Assembly (NCBI RefSeq): GCF_033115175.1
Contig: NC_084827.1
Coordinates: forward strand, 128,053,701 to 128,117,700
Direction: 5' to 3'
Source: Lepus europaeus
Lineage: Eukaryota; Chordata; Mammalia; Lagomorpha; Leporidae
DNA length: 64,000 nucleotides
Part shown: in pieces, positions 60,772 through 64,000 of the stretch
Layout of the letters: each line of letters opens with the position of its first letter
How positions within the stretch are numbered: the stretch's first letter is position 1
The notes under the pieces: generated by a model
The model's database searches: none
What the model was told of the DNA's origin: nothing
What the model saw: only the letters and a program-made list of their open reading frames with translations
Position numbers and translations under genes: made by a program

Positions 60772-61100
60772 TTTTTTTTTTTTTGGACAGGCAGAGTAGA
60801 TAGTGAGAGAGAGACAGAGAGAAAGGTCTTCCTTTTTGCCGTTGGTTCACTCTCCAATGGCCGCTGTGGCCGGTGCATTGCGCTGATCTGAAGCCAGGAG
60901 CCAGGTGCCTCTCCTGGTCTCCCATGCGGGTGCAGGGCCCAAGGACTTGGGCCATCCTCCACTGCCTTCCCGGGCCATAGTTGAGAGCTGGCCTGGAAGA
61001 GGGGCAACCGGGATAGAATCCGGCGCCCCGACCAGGACTAGAACCCGGTGTGCCGGTGCCGCAAGGCGGAGGATTAGCCTGTTAAGCCACGGCGCCGGCC
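60772..61100 (-). repeat. Young C-SINE with target-site duplication
   Basis: 'taaagccattttt' occurs at 60759-60771 and 61101-61113. It lies 0.5 kb from the preceding young copy in the opposite orientation, making an inverted SINE pair. Confidence 0.94.
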
Positions 61101-61244
61101 TAAAGCCATTTTTAAGTAAAATATTTGTTCTAACATTAATAAACTCAGAAAATGATTATTCCTTCACCATATAAATGTATAGGTTTTACTATCTATTTTG
61201 CTATCAGGAATGAAGATGGCTTGAATAATTATTACTATATGTAA

Positions 61245-61575
61245 GGAGCTGGAGCTGTGGTGTAGTGTGTTAAGCCACTGCCTCCAGCACCAATATGTCA
61301 CACAGGCACTGGGTTGAGTCCTAGCTGCCTCACTTCTGATCAACCTTCATGCTATTGTGCCTGGGAAAGCAACAGAGGATGGCCCAAGTGCTTGGGCCCC
61401 TGCACCCTTGTGGGAGACCTGAAGGAATCTCCTGGATCCTGGTTTCAGCCCTGTCTATTGTGGTCATTTCAGTAGTGAACCAGCGGATGGAAGACGGAAC
61501 TCTGCTCTCTGTCTCTCCCTTTCTCTCTGTATCTCTGCCTTTCAAATAAATAAATCATTCTTTTAAAAAAATGCT
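61245..61575 (+). repeat. Old C-SINE
   Basis: 'ggagctgtggtgtagtgtgt' head and '(aaat)n' tail; body moderately diverged. Confidence 0.87.
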
Positions 61576-61792
61576 ATGTGAAATTTGCATAGAAATAGAA
61601 TATTTTGCATTTTAAAAATCTGCAGTCAGCAAATAATTGATTAGGTTTATCTATTCATGCTGTTGCCTTGATCATTTTTGTGGTCATCAAAACCCAGAAA
61701 TGGTCTATATTTATGACTGAACAGGAAAGCTTAGCTCCTGGTTTCTGTTTCCACTTACTAGAATAGTGTATTTTGGTTTTTCCCTCTTTTTT

Positions 61793-62119
61793 AAAATATT
61801 TGTTTACTTGAAATGCAAAATAACAGAGAAGGTGACAGAGGGAGAGGGAGAGGGAGAGGGAGAGAGAGAATGAATCTTCATCTACATTTTCATCTACTTG
61901 TTTACTCCTCAAATGCCTAAGGCCAGGCCAGGCCAAAGCCAGAAGCCAGCAATTCCATCTGCATCTTTGACATGGATGGCAGAAACTCCAGAACTTGAGC
62001 CATCATCCATGTGCCTCCAAGCACATTAGCAAGAAACTGGATTGAAGCACAAAAGTAGGAATCCATCCCAGGCACTCAGGTTGCTGGCACTCCAGGTGGG
62101 AGCACCACAGTGCCTGCCC
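61793..62119 (-). repeat. Old C-SINE with (GAGGGA)n tract
   Basis: Purine run at 61835-61869 and tRNA-like end 'agcaccacagtgcctgccc'. Confidence 0.82.
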
Positions 62120-62837
62120 TAAATGTGTTTTAACAAGGACACAACTGAATAATTAAGCAATTAGTGCACCTTAGAAATATTTTATGGGAAGAATTTAATA
62201 CTAGTAATTTATTTCCCTTTCCATCCTTCACATACTAACTTACAGAGATGAAATGTTCAAAATTAGAATAATGAAGATGATTATCAGTAGATTAGACATG
62301 GAAACCATGTGGACTGTCACATGTATGTGATATATAAAATCAGAAAAAGAGGATTAACACCCATTACCAATAATTGCAGTTTTTCCTAGGTCATGTTACA
62401 CTGTCTCAGATGCGTCTCTAAATATAATTTCTCCCAATACCTAATTTAGGTCCCACTGTAGAGAATAAACATACAGTTCTGTTCTGAAATAAAACACACG
62501 CTTTAAGATGGTTTTTAATGCTTCTCTGGAATGGTGCCAATACTAGAGTAGGCAAAATAGAAAATTCATTAATTATGCTCTGTTTACTATTTTATTTCTA
62601 ACTCCAATCAATAAGATGAACTATTCTTACTACTCTCATTAGTAGATAAAGTGAATAATAATAATCTTGGTATTAACTAGTATATAAAATTTCAATTTCA
62701 TGCATTTCCAGGAAAGACAAATGTTGACTTTTGCTATTTAGAATGGAGATGAATTTATATGTGATTTAATTGTATAGCTGTCTAATTAATTTGACTATGA
62801 GATGCTCTACTGTTATACAAAAATACTTTTGTTACTT
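62120..62837. other. Intronic DNA, nothing recognised
   Basis: No identifiable element. Confidence 0.4.
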
Positions 62838-62854
62838 CAACATGTTGAATTTTT

Positions 62855-63183
62855 AAAAAAAAGAGGTTTATTTATTTATTCGAAAGTCAGTGTTATAAAG
62901 AGAGGGAGAGAGAGAGAATGAGAGAGTGCTTCTATCCTTTGATTAATTCCCCAGATGGCTGCAGTGGCCTGGGCTGAGCCAAGCCAAAGTCAAAAGCTAG
63001 GAGCTTCACCCAGATCTTCCACATTGGTGTAGGGGCCCGAACACTTGGGCTATCTTCCACTTTTTCCCAAGCTTTTTTCAGGGAGCTAGATTGGAAGTGG
63101 AGCAGCCAGGACATAAACTCATGCTCGTATGGGATGCTGGTGTCACAGGTGTGGCTTTGTCTGCTATGCCACAGCACCGGCCC
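62855..63183 (-). repeat. C-SINE with target-site duplication
   Basis: 'caacatgttgaattttt' (62838-62854) and 'caacactttgaattttt' (63184-63200) match at 15 of 17 positions. The head 'gccacagcaccggcccc' is at the right. Confidence 0.9.
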
Positions 63184-63424
63184 CAACACTTTGAATTTTT
63201 AGGGAAAACTTTCATACTTAATGCTTTGTTTTTCCCTCACTGAATTATATTGTTTGTCAGGAATCTTGCCTTAAAATCAATTGCATCTACAATGTGTCCA
63301 CACTGAACCCATCTCATAATTAGTATTGATTTAATATTGCTGGATATTTTTCAGTGTATGAGCACATGTATCATGAATTTACATGTATATTACACAAATT
63401 TAATGTAAGAGGGAACTGTGATAT

Positions 63425-64000
63425 TTAATTAATTTGTCTTTTGGTAGTATAGCCATTTTAATGATATTGAGTCTTCCAACACATGAGCAAGGAATATGTT
63501 TCCATTTTTTTGTGTGTTCTTCATGATTTCCTTCATCAATGTTTTATAATTTTCATTGTAGAAATGTTTCACTTTGTTGCTTAAATTTATTCCAAATATT
63601 TGGTTTTATTGTTAATGGGATTTGTTTCTTGGATTCTATTTCTTTGAATTCATCATTACCATACATAAGAAGCTGTAGCTTTTTGTATACTTATTTTGTA
63701 ACTTGTAATTTTACTGAAATGGTTTATCAGTTTTAACAGTTTTTTGGTGGAGTGTTTAGGTATTTCCATATACAACATCATGTCATCTGCAAGTATGGGT
63801 AGTTTGAATTCCTCTTTTACAATTTTGATGCTCTTTATTTCTTTGTGCTCTCTAGTTATCCTTACTAAAACTTCCAGTACTATATTGAATAAGAGAAGTG
63901 AAACTGAACATCCTTGTCTTGTTCCAGATCTGAGGAAAGTACTTTCAATCTTTCCAGGTTTATATGATATTGACTTGGTTTTCAGGTAGCTTTTATAATT
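63425..64000 (-). repeat. L1 ORF2 fragment, inverted, running off the window
   Basis: On - this reads as the L1 reverse-transcriptase region. The complement of 'agccattttaatgatattga', 'gtgaaactgaacatccttgt' and 'cttgttccagatctgagg' is among the most recognisable L1 RT-coding DNA. No long continuous frame; old copy. It continues beyond 64000. Confidence 0.85.

Noticed and set aside
34000..64000. Search for ZNF804A exon 2 (C2H2 finger) in the + frames
   Set aside because: No frame with the C-x2-C...H finger or its flanking segments appears, so exon 2 must lie beyond the window.

Overview
This is mammalian nuclear DNA, almost certainly from a lagomorph (rabbit or a close relative). The lineage call rests on about 30 copies of a tRNA-derived SINE of the rabbit C-repeat type. 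Its 5' end reads ggccggcgccgcggctca, followed by a TCTCTCTCTGTCTCTCTCTC-like pyrimidine stretch and an A tail. L1 elements with a 3' end reading ttcattaaataaaagtt plus A(n) support it. There are no bacterial-style genes. Nearly all ORFs are chance frames in AT-rich DNA or frames through repeats.

The only host gene I can name is ZNF804A. Its first coding exon is at 31960-32070 on the + strand: 37 codons beginning [11 protein letters not shown], ending in a consensus splice donor. It lies near the 3' edge of a roughly 2 kb CpG island (about 30420-32560). The window therefore splits into three parts: the 5' intergenic flank (1-30.4 kb), the CpG-island promoter with 5' UTR and exon 1 (30.4-32.1 kb), and the start of a very large intron 1 (32.07 kb to the window end). 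The zinc-finger exons lie outside the window.

The intergenic flank is dominated by retroelements. A single L1-derived insertion covers 10610-16029 and is bounded by a 17-nt target-site duplication. It has an L1 5' UTR with a long GAAA tract, a broken ORF1 and an L1 3' UTR, but no visible ORF2. Its middle holds about 2.7 kb of non-L1 DNA, part of which resembles decayed retroviral gag nucleocapsid. It looks like a half-L1 (HAL1-like), possibly chimeric, element. Two further L1 copies just downstream (16.76-17.45 kb and 18.07-20.13 kb) carry 5' inversions of the twin-priming type. Older L1M fragments, mariner-like palindromes, a probable U2 snRNA pseudogene fragment and a local tandem duplication make up the rest.

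Intron 1 carries old and young C-SINEs (several with perfect 13-17 nt target-site duplications), two MaLR-like LTRs, an old L1 3' end (53.4-55.06 kb), an inverted L1 ORF2 fragment running off the right edge, and several multi-kilobase stretches where I recognise no repeat. These stretches could hold conserved regulatory DNA, but that cannot be tested from one sequence.

The items most worth a second look are the ORF2-less chimeric retrotransposon and an out-of-frame upstream ATG at 31919. The frame from that ATG stays open across the whole of ZNF804A coding exon 1.
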